DNA from: an uncultured Clostridium sp.
Lineage (GTDB): Bacteria; Bacillota; Clostridia; TANB77; CAG-508
Length of the DNA stretch: 64,000 bases
Direction: 5' to 3'
Assembly: GCA_958413095.1 (NCBI GenBank)
Contig: CATYUF010000002.1
Coordinates: 1-64,000, forward strand
Below are positions 27,324 to 35,967 of this stretch, in pieces. The first letter of the stretch is position 1. Every line of letters begins with the position of its first letter. A program made the position numbers and the translations under genes. The notes under the pieces were generated by a model. The model did not search any database. It was not told the origin of the DNA and saw only the letters and a list, made by a program, of their open reading frames with translations.

Positions 27324-28181
27324 TTATTTTCCCCCCTTTACATATAATAACATTATATCTTCAATACTTGGTTTATCGATGGTTAATATATTATATTTTT
27401 TTATAATATTTTCTTTATTATCTGTTAAAACCTCATATTGATATTTTTCTTTTTTAAATCTTATATAATCTTGTTTGTCTATTTTTAAAAATTCTTCTTT
27501 GCTACATTTTATTATTCCATAGTTCTCTAATAGTTCTGTTGTTGGAATATTAAAAATTATCTCACCTTTTTCTATAAACACAATATAATCTGATATATGC
27601 TCTAAATCGGTTGTTATATGAGTAGAAATAAAGATAGACCTTGTTTCATCTTCTTCTATATAGTTTCTAAAAATATCTAAAATCTCATTTCTAACAACCG
27701 GATCTAATCCACTTGTTGGTTCATCTAGTATAAGAAGTTTTGGATTATGAGAAATTGCAGTTGCTATTTTTAATTTCATTTTCATGCCACTTGAATAATC
27801 TTTTAATAGTTTATTTGTTGGTAAATTAAATTGTTTTAAATAATTTACATATTTACTTTCATCCCATTCTTTGTAAATATCTTTCATAATAGAATTTATT
27901 TGTTTTGCCGTTAAATAATCTGATAAAAAACTGTCATCCAAAACAACTCCAATATTTTGTTTTATTTCTTTTTCATATTGTTTTATATCCTTGCCTAATA
28001 TTTTTATATCTCCATTTGCATTTGTTATATTCAGTATTGATTTTATCGTTGTCGTTTTTCCTGCTCCATTTTCTCCTACAAATCCTACTATGCTACCTTT
28101 TGGTACTGTGAAATTAATATTTTTTAATTCAAATCCATCATATTTTTTTGTTAGATTATTTACTTCTATGTTATTTTCCAT
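27324..28181 (-). CDS. ABC transporter ATPase, YtrB-like
   Basis: A 285-residue ATPase: Walker A GENGAGKTT near residue 38, Q-loop region, signature YSSGMKMKLKIA near 130, Walker B LLILDEPTSGLD near 150, then the D-loop and switch His (ISTHITTDLEH). A C-terminal ~70-residue extension (to residue 285) follows. AAGGGGGAAATATAAA precedes the start. It lies 1 base after the GntR stop and 2 bases before the permease. Confidence 0.9.
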   Translation of the reverse strand: MENNIEVNNLTKKYDGFELKNINFTVPKGSIVGFVGENGAGKTTTIKSILNITNANGDIKILGKDIKQYEKEIKQNIGVVLDDSFLSDYLTAKQINSIMKDIYKEWDESKYVNYLKQFNLPTNKLLKDYSSGMKMKLKIATAISHNPKLLILDEPTSGLDPVVRNEILDIFRNYIEEDETRSIFISTHITTDLEHISDYIVFIEKGEIIFNIPTTELLENYGIIKCSKEEFLKIDKQDYIRFKKEKYQYEVLTDNKENIIKKYNILTIDKPSIEDIMLLYVKGGK

Positions 28182-28182
28182 T

Positions 28183-28560
28183 TTATATTTCCCCCTTATA
28201 CATTAGTTTAAAAAGTTCTATAATTTCTTGTTCAGATATGTCTGATATTTGTGCTAATTTAATAATTTTTTCTATGTAATTTTGTATTTCTTTTTTCTTT
28301 TCTTCTTGTATCAATTCTGAATTCTTTTGTGCTACAAAACTCCCTTTTCCTTGAACACTTTTTACATATCCTTCTTGTTCTAATTCATCATAAGCTTTTT
28401 TTACTGTTAGAAAACTTATTTTTAAGTCATTTGCCATTACTCTAACAGATGGCAACATATCTTCTTCATGTAATTCATTTTCTAATATTGCTTGTTTTAT
28501 TGCTTGTTTTATTTGTTCATATATTGGGATACTGCTACTGTTAGTTATAATAATATTCAT
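28183..28560 (-). CDS. GntR-family repressor, YtrA subfamily
   Basis: A 125-residue regulator with an N-terminal winged helix-turn-helix (PIYEQIKQAI, MLPSVRVMANDLKISFLTVKKAYDELEQEGYVKS) and a short helical C-terminus without effector domain, which is the YtrA layout. It heads the operon with the ABC ATPase and permease. The promoter carries three 10-bp spaced TATAACA repeats over the -10 and spacer, which probably are its own operator. Likely released by an antibiotic or metabolite signal. Confidence 0.9.
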   Translation of the reverse strand: MNIIITNSSSIPIYEQIKQAIKQAILENELHEEDMLPSVRVMANDLKISFLTVKKAYDELEQEGYVKSVQGKGSFVAQKNSELIQEEKKKEIQNYIEKIIKLAQISDISEQEIIELFKLMYKGEI

Positions 28561-28577
28561 AGGCTCCTCCTTTTTCT

Positions 28578-28612
28578 TATAACACTATATAACAGTATAT
28601 AACATTTGTCAA
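28578..28612 (-). promoter_or_regulatory. ytr-like promoter with triple operator repeat
   Basis: Minus-strand TTGACA (28607-28612), 17-base spacer, TATAGT (28584-28589). TATAACA (plus strand) recurs at 28578-28584, 28588-28594 and 28598-28604, exactly 10 bases apart, covering the core promoter: a likely autoregulatory site for the GntR protein. Confidence 0.65.
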
Positions 28613-28640
28613 TAGATTTATTAAATATTTTTATATAATA

Positions 28641-28675
28641 AAAAAGAGAACAGAAAATTCTGCTCTCACTTTTTA
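28641..28675. terminator. Terminator between Bce module 1 and ytr operon
   Basis: AAAAAGAG..CAGAA pairs with TTCTG.CTC..TTTTT, an imperfect stem flanked by A- and T-runs, just downstream of the permease gene of Bce module 1. Confidence 0.6.
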
Positions 28676-28750
28676 TTATACCTTTACATATTTCCAATAA
28701 TTAGACCGATAAAAATAATTTGTGCTATTCTGATAAATAACCATTACCAT

Positions 28751-30757
28751 TTACTTTTCTCTTATTATCCTTTTACTAGAAAAATACGAAATCAAGAAAT
28801 ATCCACCATAAATTAATACAATAAATCCAGCTGTTATTATAATTGAAGTAAGCATATTTCCTTTCCCCATATTTTCTATCATATATGAAGCAACACTAAT
28901 TCCTGGTATTGAATGAATTATTGCAAGTACTAATGGAAATAAAAAGAATAATCCAACTTGTTTAAATAAAGCTCTATTTATAAGCTTTTCGCTACACCCT
29001 ATCTTTCGTAGCACATCATACCTTTCTTTATTATCATTGCTTTCTGACAATTCTTTTAAAGCAATTATTGCTCCACTAGAAATTAAGAATACAATTCCTA
29101 AGTATAACCCTAAAAATACTACCATTGCTCCAAATCCTATACTACTATCTGCTAGTTCTTGTCTTGTAATAGAATATGTATGTCCAAAATCTTCTATCTC
29201 TTTTTTCACTTCTTTTTCTACTTCTAGTTTTTCTTTCTTATCACTTGCATTATAATTTGCAAACACTTTATTAATTGCTTTCATATCTTCACTAACTGCA
29301 TTATCTGGTACTACAATAATTCCTGTATTTTTCATATCTGAATCTATTTCTAAATTAACATTTTTTGTTTCTTCATATTTAGGAATATATTGTTTTCCAT
29401 TAATATTTAATATTGGCTTATTTTTTAAAGCTTTACTTCTTATTCTACTCATATACTCTTGGTCTGAAATAATGATATATTGATTATCTTCTAATTTAAA
29501 ATTTTCTTTTCCTAGTAATTTTGCAATTTCATTGTATTTACTTATTTTAATTAGTTGTTCTTCACCATCTAATGCAAGTTTCATTGATGGATTTTCTTCT
29601 AATACTTCTGGTATTGTTTCTCCTAATACATCTTCTTGTGTTACTTGGTTTGTAATATAGATATCTAATAAATGTATTTCTTTAAAATATTTTTCCATAT
29701 CTATATTGTTTTGTTTAAATTCATCTTGTATTGAACAACCTTTTCCATCTTTATTTTTACTTATTTCAATATCAACATTTGGTAATTCTGCAATTTTATC
29801 ATTCATAGCATCATTTAATGACATAGCTGTTGAAAATATACATATTGTAACAAATAGCATTAAACATATAATCGTTGTTGAAATTACAGTTGTATTAATT
29901 TTGCTACTTAATTGTTTTGTTATAAATGCATTTATTCCTTTATAATATGTTTTCTTCATTGTCATTACTATTTTTAGTAACATTCCTGATAATGACCAAA
30001 ATATTAAAAAAGTTGATACTATACCTAAAATTATCTGCATTAAAACTTGGCTTTCTTTTACTAAATTATCTCTATTTATTGTTACATTATAGTAAGCATA
30101 TCCTAGCATCGCAACTGAAATAAGAAATATAATAACACATAAAGTAATGTTTTTTAGTTTTACTTTTTCTGATTTTTTCTTTGAATTTATTAAGTCTATT
30201 AACTTACATCTATTTACAGATATTACATTAAATATCATTATTAGTATGTAAATAATTGCAAAATAAATACAAGTTTTTAGTAATGCACTTGTCGAAAAGG
30301 TAAATGCAAAGTTTGTCATATTAGCCTCAAACATATTAGCAACAACGACTGACATTAATTGTGATAAGCCGATTCCAATAACTAGCCCTACAATTAATGA
30401 AATAATTCCTACTAGCAAAGTTTCTGCTAAAATAATTCTTGATATTTTTCTTTTTTTCATGCCAAGTAGCATATATATTCCAAATTCCTTTTTTCTTCTT
30501 TTCATTAGAAAGCCACTAGCATATATAATAAGAAATGCTAAGATAAATGCTACAAAAACACTTATTATTGTAAGAACTTGTGACATGGTTTCTAACATTT
30601 CGTGCTTTGTGTTTGTTAGTTCTAGCATAAGAGTTTGGCTTTCTATACTGTTAAACATATAAAATATAGATACACCTACAATTAATGTAAAGAAATATAC
30701 TGCATAATCTTTAAAACTCTTTTTAACATTTTTTATGGCTAAATTAAAGTACATCAT
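28751..30757 (-). CDS. BceB-type ABC permease, module 1
   Basis: A 668-residue permease with ten hydrophobic segments and a large extracytoplasmic domain (about residues 310-530) between segments 7 and 8, plus a C-terminal FtsX-like block. This is the layout of BceB/VraG transporters that recognise cell-wall-active peptides and signal to a histidine kinase. The start is taken at 30757 (third codon of the open frame), 8 bases after AGGAGG; the earlier ATG touches that site. It overlaps the ATPase stop by 14 bases. It is about 40% alike by eye to the module 2 permease, so the pair arose by duplication or repeated gain. Confidence 0.88.
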   Translation of the reverse strand: MMYFNLAIKNVKKSFKDYAVYFFTLIVGVSIFYMFNSIESQTLMLELTNTKHEMLETMSQVLTIISVFVAFILAFLIIYASGFLMKRRKKEFGIYMLLGMKKRKISRIILAETLLVGIISLIVGLVIGIGLSQLMSVVVANMFEANMTNFAFTFSTSALLKTCIYFAIIYILIMIFNVISVNRCKLIDLINSKKKSEKVKLKNITLCVIIFLISVAMLGYAYYNVTINRDNLVKESQVLMQIILGIVSTFLIFWSLSGMLLKIVMTMKKTYYKGINAFITKQLSSKINTTVISTTIICLMLFVTICIFSTAMSLNDAMNDKIAELPNVDIEISKNKDGKGCSIQDEFKQNNIDMEKYFKEIHLLDIYITNQVTQEDVLGETIPEVLEENPSMKLALDGEEQLIKISKYNEIAKLLGKENFKLEDNQYIIISDQEYMSRIRSKALKNKPILNINGKQYIPKYEETKNVNLEIDSDMKNTGIIVVPDNAVSEDMKAINKVFANYNASDKKEKLEVEKEVKKEIEDFGHTYSITRQELADSSIGFGAMVVFLGLYLGIVFLISSGAIIALKELSESNDNKERYDVLRKIGCSEKLINRALFKQVGLFFLFPLVLAIIHSIPGISVASYMIENMGKGNMLTSIIITAGFIVLIYGGYFLISYFSSKRIIREK

Positions 30758-31511
30758 TAACATCTCCTCCTAACAAGGTTACTACATCTATAATCTTGTC
30801 AAAGAATGCTTTCCTGCCCATATTTCCCTTATATATTTCATTATATATTTTTCCGTCTTTTATAAAAATCACTCTATTGGCAAAACTAGCAGCAAAAGAA
30901 TCATGTGTGACCATTAAAATAGTAGCATTTAATTTTGTATTCAAATAATTAAAAGTTTCTAATAATATTTTTGAAGATTTACTATCTAATGCTCCTGTTG
31001 GTTCATCTGCTAAAACTATCTTTGGATTAGTTATAATTGCCCTTGCTACTGCTACTCTCTGTTTTTGTCCTCCTGATATTTCGTATGGATATTTATTCAA
31101 AACTTCTATTATTCCTAAATTTCTTGCTATTTCATTTACTCTCTTAGTGATTTCTTTTACTCCAACATCTTGGATAGAAAGTGCTAGTGAAATATTTTCA
31201 TATGCCGTTAAGGTATCTAGTAAATTGAAGTCTTGAAAAATAAAGCCTAAATTTTCTCTACGAAAATCATTTAATTTATCTCCTTTAAATTTTGTAATAT
31301 CTTCCCCATCTACAAAAATATGTCCACTTGTTACTTTATCACTGGTTGACATACAATTTAATAAAGTTGTTTTTCCTGAACCACTTGCACCCATTATGGC
31401 AACAAATTCTCCTTTTTCTACTTCAAAAGATATGTTATCTATTGCTTTTGTTACATTTGATTTATTACCATAGTATTTTTCTACTTTGTCTAATTTTAAA
31501 ATATTTGACAT
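30744..31511 (-). CDS. BceA-type ABC ATPase, module 1
   Basis: A 255-residue ATPase of the MacB/LolD-like class: Walker A GASGSGKTTLLN, Q-loop FQDFNLLD, signature ISGGQKQRVAVARAI, Walker B VLADEPTGALD, switch His MVTHDS. Start at 31511 follows GGAAGGGATACC; an ATG ten codons upstream overlaps the site. It is nearly the same length and sequence pattern as the module 2 ATPase. It pairs with the overlapping permease for peptide-antibiotic removal. Confidence 0.93.
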   Translation of the reverse strand: MSNILKLDKVEKYYGNKSNVTKAIDNISFEVEKGEFVAIMGASGSGKTTLLNCMSTSDKVTSGHIFVDGEDITKFKGDKLNDFRRENLGFIFQDFNLLDTLTAYENISLALSIQDVGVKEITKRVNEIARNLGIIEVLNKYPYEISGGQKQRVAVARAIITNPKIVLADEPTGALDSKSSKILLETFNYLNTKLNATILMVTHDSFAASFANRVIFIKDGKIYNEIYKGNMGRKAFFDKIIDVVTLLGGDVNDVL

Positions 31512-31584
31512 TGGTATCCCTTCCTTTCTCCTTAAATTCATTATATAATTTAAAATTTTTATCTTCCATTGATTTATATAACAA

Positions 31585-31606
31585 AACCTTACATTGCTGT
31601 AAGGTT
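31585..31606 (-). promoter_or_regulatory. Operator upstream of Bce module 1 transporter
   Basis: Perfect palindrome AACCTTACA-TTGC-TGTAAGGTT. The core TTACA-N4-TGTAA is shared with the palindrome upstream of the module 2 transporter (45891-45920), so it is probably the binding site of the cognate or both response regulators. A TATAAT-like box lies downstream on the minus strand near 31543. Confidence 0.65.
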
Positions 31607-31679
31607 TCTTCTGTGTATCATAAAATTTTTTCTTTATTTTAAGTTCTTTTCAAATATTATAAAACTTATCTTTGTAATT

Positions 31680-32693
31680 TTATTTTAAGATATTGTAAGC
31701 TTTATTTTTATTAAAAGTAATAAATACACTTGTATATTTATTTTGTTCCGATTCTATTTCTATTTTGTGTCCTAACTTTTCACATAATTGTTTTGCAATG
31801 TATAGTCCCATTCCTGTTGAAGTTTGTATTTTTCTACCATTTTCCCCTGTAAAAGATTTATCAAATACCTTTTTTATATCTGACTTAGGTATTCCTATTC
31901 CATTGTCTTGTATTTTTAATATTATGTTCTTTTCATTTTCAACTGCTGAAATTGTAATAATAGATTTTTCTTTATCTACATATTTTAAGCTATTACTAAT
32001 AATTTGATTTATTATAAATTCCAACCATTTATTGTCTGATAATACTTTCTTATTATCTAGTTTTTCTAATTTTATTTCTATTTTCTCTAATATAAAAATT
32101 TCTTTATTTTTCTTAATTACTTTACTTACAATTTCTCTTAAATCACATTCTTTAATTATATAATCTTTTTCTGCATTTTCACTTCTTGCATAATATAGCA
32201 CTTGTTCTACAAAATTTTCTATTCTTTTTGTTGGCTCTATTACTTTACTAATATCATCTTTTTTGTATGTCATAAGTAGTATGCTAGATAAAGGAAGTTT
32301 TACTTCATGTACCCACATTTCAATATATTCCTTAAATTCTTCTAAGCTTAGTTTATATTTTTTTATTTCTTCATTCATGGTCTTATTGATTTCATATAAG
32401 GAATTGTAAAAAATTTGTCCTTCTAAAAAACTGGGTTTTTCTACTAATTCTGTAATGATATATTTTTTATCTAAATTATCTAATTGTTTAGTTAGCTCAT
32501 TATAAAATTTACTTTTTCTGTTATAATTATAAACAAAAATTAGTATTCCAAATAATGCTAAGATAATATATGTGCAAATAAATGATTCTATACTTAATTT
32601 TAATATTCTAAAAAACAAAAATAGTATTATTAATGTTACTAAATATATTGATATATTAACTATATTATCTTTTATGTAATCTTTTAATCTCAT
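31680..32693 (-). CDS. Intramembrane-sensing histidine kinase, module 1
   Basis: A 337-residue BceS-like kinase: two N-terminal membrane helices with only a few residues between them (no sensor domain), dimerisation/His box WVHEVKLPLSS with the phosphorylated His, then HATPase motifs N (FIINQIISNSLKY), G1 (IQDNGIGIPKSD), F and G2 (GENGRKIQTSTGMGLYIAK). Kinases of this type read flux through their partner BceAB. Start and stop overlap the regulator gene by 4 bases. Confidence 0.93.
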   Translation of the reverse strand: MRLKDYIKDNIVNISIYLVTLIILFLFFRILKLSIESFICTYIILALFGILIFVYNYNRKSKFYNELTKQLDNLDKKYIITELVEKPSFLEGQIFYNSLYEINKTMNEEIKKYKLSLEEFKEYIEMWVHEVKLPLSSILLMTYKKDDISKVIEPTKRIENFVEQVLYYARSENAEKDYIIKECDLREIVSKVIKKNKEIFILEKIEIKLEKLDNKKVLSDNKWLEFIINQIISNSLKYVDKEKSIITISAVENEKNIILKIQDNGIGIPKSDIKKVFDKSFTGENGRKIQTSTGMGLYIAKQLCEKLGHKIEIESEQNKYTSVFITFNKNKAYNILK

Positions 32694-33352
32694 ACTAGTA
32701 TATAACCTTGTCCTCTCCTAGTTTCAATTACATTTTTTAGTTCTACTTCTTCTAATTTACTTCTTAATCTTGAGATATTAACTGTTAAAGTGTTATCGTC
32801 TACAAACTCGTCTGATTCCCATAGATAACTTATAATTTCTTCTCTCGATACTATTTTTCCTTGATTTTTTAATAAATATTCTAACATTAAGAGCTCATTT
32901 TTTGAAAGTATAATCACTTTATCTTTACATATGATTTGGCTTCTTGCTCTGTCTATTTTTATATTTTTGTATTCAAGTTTTTGTGCCTCATTTTGTGTTC
33001 TTTTTAATATGGCTTCTATTCTTAATAATAATATTGTTGGATTATATGGTTTTGTAATATAGTCATCTGCTCCAGAACTCATACTTATTACTTCATCTGT
33101 GTCTGTATTTCTACTAGTTACCATGATTACTGGTATATTTGATTTTTTTCTAATTTCTTTTAATAGCAATTGTCCATTGTTATTTGGTAAATTTATGTCT
33201 AATAAAATTAAGTTTGCATTTTGCTTTAATATATTTTTTGTTATTTCTTGAAAATCTTCTAATATTATTGTTTGGTATCCTGCATTTTCTAATAATTCTT
33301 TTAGCTCTTGGGCTAGTAGTTTGTCATCTTCTATGATTAATATTTTTGGCAT
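32690..33352 (-). CDS. OmpR-family response regulator, module 1
   Basis: A 220-residue regulator: receiver with acidic pocket (IIEDD), phospho-Asp in LILLDINLP, and Lys in YITKPYNP; C-terminal winged helix with LSKNELLMLEYLL and DDNTLTVNISRLRSKL. First gene of the module (regulator-kinase-ATPase-permease on the minus strand). It probably binds the TTACA-N4-TGTAA site at 31585-31606 and may cross-talk with module 2. Confidence 0.95.
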   Translation of the reverse strand: MPKILIIEDDKLLAQELKELLENAGYQTIILEDFQEITKNILKQNANLILLDINLPNNNGQLLLKEIRKKSNIPVIMVTSRNTDTDEVISMSSGADDYITKPYNPTILLLRIEAILKRTQNEAQKLEYKNIKIDRARSQIICKDKVIILSKNELLMLEYLLKNQGKIVSREEIISYLWESDEFVDDNTLTVNISRLRSKLEEVELKNVIETRRGQGYILV

Positions 33353-33446
33353 AATGATTTCTCCTTTATATTATAAGTTTTCCTTTATTTCTGGGAATAA
33401 ATCATATAAATTATATCCTAATAAATCATCAAAATATGTCTTTAAT

Positions 33447-34058
33447 TTATATGTTTCTTTGATATGATATTGGATATTTCATACTCTTTAATATATTGTA
33501 AACCTCATACCAACTGTAACATCTATAAATATTTTCTCCATTGCATTCTTTATTGTATCTTGCATTAAAGCATATAACTGGTATATTTTTTGATATATTA
33601 TTTATATTCTCTACTTTATCTTCTATCATTACATCAATGTTATTTTTTTGACATATCTCTACTTTATCTTCTGGACTAAATATAATTTTGTCATAATATA
33701 TTTTATTTTCTTCTAGCCAATTTTTAACTATTTCTCTCATTTGTTGTCCTTCGGCTGTGTCTCTATTAGTCAAATACCTAGCAGTTATTATATATATTTC
33801 TTTTCCTTCATCTTTCAATTTATTTATTACTTCACTAGCAAATTTTCTTGCTGGTTCATTTTTAGCATATTCATATAAATATTTTTTCCAAAATTCGTCT
33901 TCTGCTTTTTGGTCCACATTAAATATTTCTTCAATATCATATCCTTCTGAATTTATAATTCCTTTATGATATTTTTCAAATGCAAATTTGCTTCCATAAT
34001 CTAATTGCCATTGTTCTATGTCTGTTAATACTCCATCTATATCAATTCCTATTCGCAT
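33447..34058 (-). CDS. HAD-like 5'-nucleotidase-type phosphatase
   Basis: A 203-residue cytosolic protein starting MRIGIDIDGVLTDIEQW: the two Asp of HAD motif I (DIDGV). Motif II is IYIITARY, and the C-terminal IIFSPEDKVEICQKNNIDVMIEDK gives motif III/IV. This is the 5'(3')-deoxyribonucleotidase-like branch, so it probably removes phosphate from a nucleotide or sugar phosphate. Start at 34058 follows GGAGGG. Not obviously tied to its neighbours. Confidence 0.75.
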   Translation of the reverse strand: MRIGIDIDGVLTDIEQWQLDYGSKFAFEKYHKGIINSEGYDIEEIFNVDQKAEDEFWKKYLYEYAKNEPARKFASEVINKLKDEGKEIYIITARYLTNRDTAEGQQMREIVKNWLEENKIYYDKIIFSPEDKVEICQKNNIDVMIEDKVENINNISKNIPVICFNARYNKECNGENIYRCYSWYEVYNILKSMKYPISYQRNI

Positions 34059-34201
34059 TTTTCCCTCCATAATCTATTTTCTACTATCCTAAATATTGTT
34101 TATATTACCATGAAAAATTTAAATTAGCAAACTCAAAAACTATCTACTTAGCTTTTAATATAAAATATAGCACTCTATAACAAGTGCCATATATTATGTA
34201 T

Positions 34202-34327
34202 TCAATTATCTTTTTTATTCTTTAACAAATAAATAGACAAACAACTTAATCCTATCCCTAACATAGTAATTCCATTATTCATATCAATTTGTTTTAATAT
34301 AGAAGTAACTATAATACAAATTCCCAT
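34202..34327 (-). CDS. Small membrane protein or its remnant
   Basis: A 41-residue hydrophobic ORF (MGICIIVTSILKQ..YLLKNKKDN) with two membrane helices separated by KQIDMNNG. The frame is open to just after the yetF-like stop without an earlier usual start, and the site upstream of the ATG is poor. In related genomes a short membrane protein often follows a YetF-type gene, so this is probably the downstream part of that decaying unit. Confidence 0.35.
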   Translation of the reverse strand: MGICIIVTSILKQIDMNNGITMLGIGLSCLSIYLLKNKKDN

Positions 34328-34364
34328 TGCAAGGCCAACTCCAATTAAAGCAATATTGATAATA

Positions 34365-34759
34365 TCATCTACTTCTCAGATATACTGATAAATTGCCATC
34401 AGTATTATATATTGCTAAAAATATATTATCAGTTTTTATAATTCCTTGTTTTTGTAGCATTTCCATTAACCATAATTTATCAACTTTAAGTTCTTTTAAA
34501 TTTTCTTCCATAATCTTTCCATCTAATATAAGATTTGTAATAATTCCATCTTCTTTTGGTTTCATATTAAAGTCACTCGGATTGGCAGGTCTCTTATCGC
34601 TGTATGGTAAAAAACTAATTTTCCCATTTTCCTCTAACAGAGCCGTTTTTATATCACGATACTAAGTTGTGACATTTCTCTTTGTCCCATTATTTTTGTT
34701 AAAGTAAATAAAATGATAATTGAGCCTATCGATAATCCTATGATTTTTAGTATTTCCAT
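34365..34759 (-). pseudogene. YetF/DUF421 gene with internal deletion
   Basis: The start (34759, after AAGGAGAG) encodes 36 residues with one membrane helix and the family motif KIMGQREMSQLS, then hits TAA at 34649. In another frame the C-terminal YetF domain follows: RDIKTALLEENGKISFLP, KPKEDGIITNLILDGKIMEENL, ..GIIKTDNIFLAIYNTDGNL. The parts between (two membrane helices and the first half of the soluble domain, roughly 90-100 residues) are missing. A deletion joining the two ends with a frame change explains this. It is not of the CTCGG type. Confidence 0.75.
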
Positions 34760-34854
34760 AATTCTCTCCTTGTATCATATTTTATTAATAAAAATATGTT
34801 GATGTTGCATATTGTTTCCAAAATTCATAAGATTATACAATATAAAAGCCTTTT

Positions 34855-35451
34855 CTATATATTATTTACTATAAAATCTATAACATCATTTTCTTGATAA
34901 TTCTCATTATTTTTCTTTTTATCTTCTTCAGTTAAATCAACAAAATATTTATTACACTCTGGCAATATTGATATTGAATCTAATGGATATCCAGGATTTC
35001 TTTTTTTGCAAGGCTTTCCTACAAAATAAAAATCACCTTTACTCCAACTGTATTCTTTAGATTCTTTCCCATTATATATTACCATACCATATACCCATTT
35101 AGCAGTTAATTTTCCTCCATGTTCGTTTACTAGATTACTATAATATTCTATCATTTCTTCGTCAGTTAATTCTTTTCCATTTACTCTTCTTACATATGTT
35201 CCTGGTTGCTTTTCTTCTGGTAATTCTTCTATGTATAAATTATTATCCATTCCTATTGTTGTTATTTTTGTTTTATCATAGTATGCTTTTGCTTTTATAT
35301 ATGCATTTTCTATTGCATTTTTTCCACTTTCTTCTGGTTTCAAATTTATTCCTAAATCATTTATTGTTAATACTTCTATATTTCTCTCTTGCAATTTTTT
35401 TGCATATTTTTTTATTTTTGCCGGATTTGTTGTTGCAAATAATATTTTCAT
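34855..35451 (-). CDS. Non-canonical purine NTP pyrophosphatase, RdgB/HAM1-like
   Basis: A 198-residue cytosolic enzyme of the HAM1/RdgB family, which hydrolyses ITP/dITP/XTP to keep them out of nucleic acids. Visible: N-terminal FATTNPAKIKKYAKKL (SxNxxK-like), EESGKNAIENAYIKAKAYY, and GMDNNLYIEELP (here with a variant of the GDDSGL metal loop: GMDNNL), with PGTYVRRV. The altered loop suggests a divergent member; substrate may differ. AGGAGATAAAAA precedes the start. Confidence 0.75.
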   Translation of the reverse strand: MKILFATTNPAKIKKYAKKLQERNIEVLTINDLGINLKPEESGKNAIENAYIKAKAYYDKTKITTIGMDNNLYIEELPEEKQPGTYVRRVNGKELTDEEMIEYYSNLVNEHGGKLTAKWVYGMVIYNGKESKEYSWSKGDFYFVGKPCKKRNPGYPLDSISILPECNKYFVDLTEEDKKKNNENYQENDVIDFIVNNI

Positions 35452-35517
35452 TTTTTATCTCCTACTTTATAATTTTATAATATCTAACTTTATTACCTTA
35501 TTTTTATTACTTCTATT

Positions 35518-35904
35518 TTATATTTCATTATTGCCCATCAATTCAATTTTGGTAACTTCATTTAATGGTGTTGGATACATTGAATTAATTATTTCGTCCT
35601 CAAAAGTGATTTGTACTTTGTCCCCTACTTTTAAATCCGAAATACTAATATTCTTATTTTTATAAATTATTTCTACTTTTTCATTTTTTTCTATATTAAA
35701 ATAAATTTCTCCTCTCCATTGTTCTTCATTTGTTTCAAGTCCTTTTACAAAAATTATTGTATTACCATTATCTTTTTCTATTTTCTCTTCTATTATTGCA
35801 TAAAAAGATGACTCATTAAATTGTTTAATAGCAAAATAGCCTAAAATAGCTATTAGAATTAATAGAACAATAATTGATAGACTTATAAATATCTTTTTCT
35901 TCAT
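35518..35904 (-). CDS. Membrane-anchored DUF3221-like protein
   Basis: A 128-residue protein with one N-terminal membrane helix (about 5-25) acting as anchor or uncleaved signal, and an extracytoplasmic small beta domain (EEQWRGEIYFNI, VGDKVQITFEDEI, SMYPTPLNEVTKIEL) that matches the DUF3221 pattern with its final Y/P..A.KI. No lipobox is seen. Weak ribosome binding site (GGAGATGTAAAC). Function unknown. Confidence 0.65.
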   Translation of the reverse strand: MKKKIFISLSIIVLLILIAILGYFAIKQFNESSFYAIIEEKIEKDNGNTIIFVKGLETNEEQWRGEIYFNIEKNEKVEIIYKNKNISISDLKVGDKVQITFEDEIINSMYPTPLNEVTKIELMGNNEI

Positions 35905-35967
35905 TGTTTACATCTCCATTTTTTCAATTTTTTTGTATTTAACTATAAATATTATAATTAAAATACT

